A stretch of DNA of 15,148 nt from Archangiaceae bacterium (GTDB taxonomy: Bacteria > Myxococcota > Myxococcia > Myxococcales > Myxococcaceae): NCBI GenBank assembly GCA_023248915.1, contig JAHFDQ010000073.1, forward strand, positions 1 through 15,148, read 5' to 3'. A program made the position numbers and the translations under genes. The notes under the pieces were generated by a model. The model saw only the letters and a list, made by a program, of their open reading frames with translations, did not search any database and had not been told where the DNA came from. Positions 14,830-15,148 of this stretch are shown piece after piece (the stretch's first letter is position 1; each line of letters opens with the position of its first letter).

Positions 14830-14858
14830 ACCCTACTCGCCGCGGCCGGAACAGTCGA
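14830..14858 (-). promoter_or_regulatory. Possible promoter of tRNA-Leu
   Basis: On the minus strand TCGACT (14853-14858) and TAGGGT (14830-14835) are 17 bases apart, with the -10 box 11 bases before the tRNA. The -35 box resembles the one proposed for the neighbouring peptidase gene (TCGAC). The -10 matches the consensus at only 3 of 6 positions, so this is tentative. Confidence 0.35.
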
Positions 14859-14891
14859 TTCGCGCCGGCCGTTGGGTTAAACCGCCCCCCC

Positions 14892-15148
14892 ATGCTCGAG
14901 ACCGTCACCAAGGGCTTTCGCGCCGCCAAGAATCGCCTGGCCGGGAAGACCGAGATCAACCCCGAGCTGGTCGACGAGTCGCTGCGCGACATTCGCGTCT
15001 CGCTGTTGGAAGCGGACGTCGCCTTCGACGTGGTGAAGAAGTTCGTCGCTCGCGTCCGCGAGAAGGCCATCGGCGAAGTGGTGAAGACCACCATCACCGA
15101 CAAGGCCGGCCGGAAGATGCGGGTCACCCCGAGCGATCACTTCGTGAA
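14892..15148 (+). CDS. ffh: Signal recognition particle protein Ffh, N-terminal fragment
   Basis: The first 85 codons are visible; the gene runs off the window end. The sequence starts MLETVTKGFRAAKNRL and continues with LVDESLRDIRVSLLEADV and a VVKKFVARVREKAIGE helix, which is the N domain (four-helix bundle) of the SRP54/Ffh GTPase. The GTPase motifs and the RNA- and signal-binding M domain lie beyond the window. Ffh with 4.5S RNA delivers inner-membrane proteins to FtsY and SecYEG. The bases before the ATG are a run of seven C residues, with no ribosome site. A TTAAAC (14877-14882) close to the ATG could be a -10 box, which would give a nearly leaderless mRNA. The gene is divergent from tRNA-Leu. 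Confidence 0.96.
   Translation, partial: MLETVTKGFRAAKNRLAGKTEINPELVDESLRDIRVSLLEADVAFDVVKKFVARVREKAIGEVVKTTITDKAGRKMRVTPSDHFV

Noticed and set aside
14843..14871. Seven-base inverted repeat CGGCCGG / CCGGCCG between tRNA-Leu and ffh as an operator
   Set aside because: The arms are pure G/C and themselves near-palindromic, so chance is likely; there is no second copy or nearby regulator gene.
12953..15127. 724-codon minus-strand open frame
   Set aside because: It runs through tRNA-Leu, the antisense of ffh and another frame of the S53 peptidase, so it cannot be a real gene.

Overview
The window is high-GC DNA from a proteobacterial-type Gram-negative, almost certainly a member of the Myxococcota (the former Deltaproteobacteria). 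The evidence is a MYXO-CTERM-type C-terminal sorting tail on a secreted protease, two proteins with the AgmX/PglI-type C-terminal domain, a ZU5-type lipoprotein, and an Ffh N-terminus of the myxobacterial kind. No insertion sequence, integrase, phage gene or CRISPR array is visible. The window is densely coded; no gap between genes exceeds about 130 bases.

Region 1 (1-4966, plus strand) looks like the end of an operon for a respiratory or extracellular electron-transfer module. It holds the C-terminal part of a SurA/PpiC-like peptidyl-prolyl isomerase, then a 1042-residue secreted cytochrome with 42 CXXCH heme-binding motifs, then a secreted six-repeat NHL beta-propeller. The genes are 2 bases apart or overlap as ATGA, so they are probably co-transcribed and translationally coupled. 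An isomerase beside a giant cytochrome and a propeller suggests export, folding and a partner or scaffold for a periplasmic or cell-surface heme protein. The outer-membrane porin of a conduit, if there is one, is not in the window.

Region 2 (5094-11921) holds two large paralogous proteins in inverted orientation (plus strand 5094-7286, minus strand 8862-11921). Each has a secretion signal or anchor, a small N-terminal globular domain, a very long alanine/charge-rich helical rod built on 18-residue repeats, and a TonB/TolA-like (AgmX/PglI-type) C-terminal domain. The overall architecture resembles TolA. Between them, on the plus strand, lie two probable lipoproteins: a ZU5-domain protein that overlaps the first rod gene, and a small NTF2-like one. 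The 3' ends of the two rod genes form a near-identical inverted repeat. I know of no named system with this layout, and it is the most likely candidate for an undescribed envelope-spanning machine here.

Region 3 (12013-14622, minus strand) encodes a secreted S53 (sedolisin/kumamolisin) serine-carboxyl protease. Its catalytic residues are intact, and it carries a cysteine-rich region with 30 cysteines and a MYXO-CTERM surface-sorting tail.

Region 4 (14732-15148) holds tRNA-Leu(UAA) on the minus strand and, divergently, the first 85 codons of ffh, the signal recognition particle GTPase.
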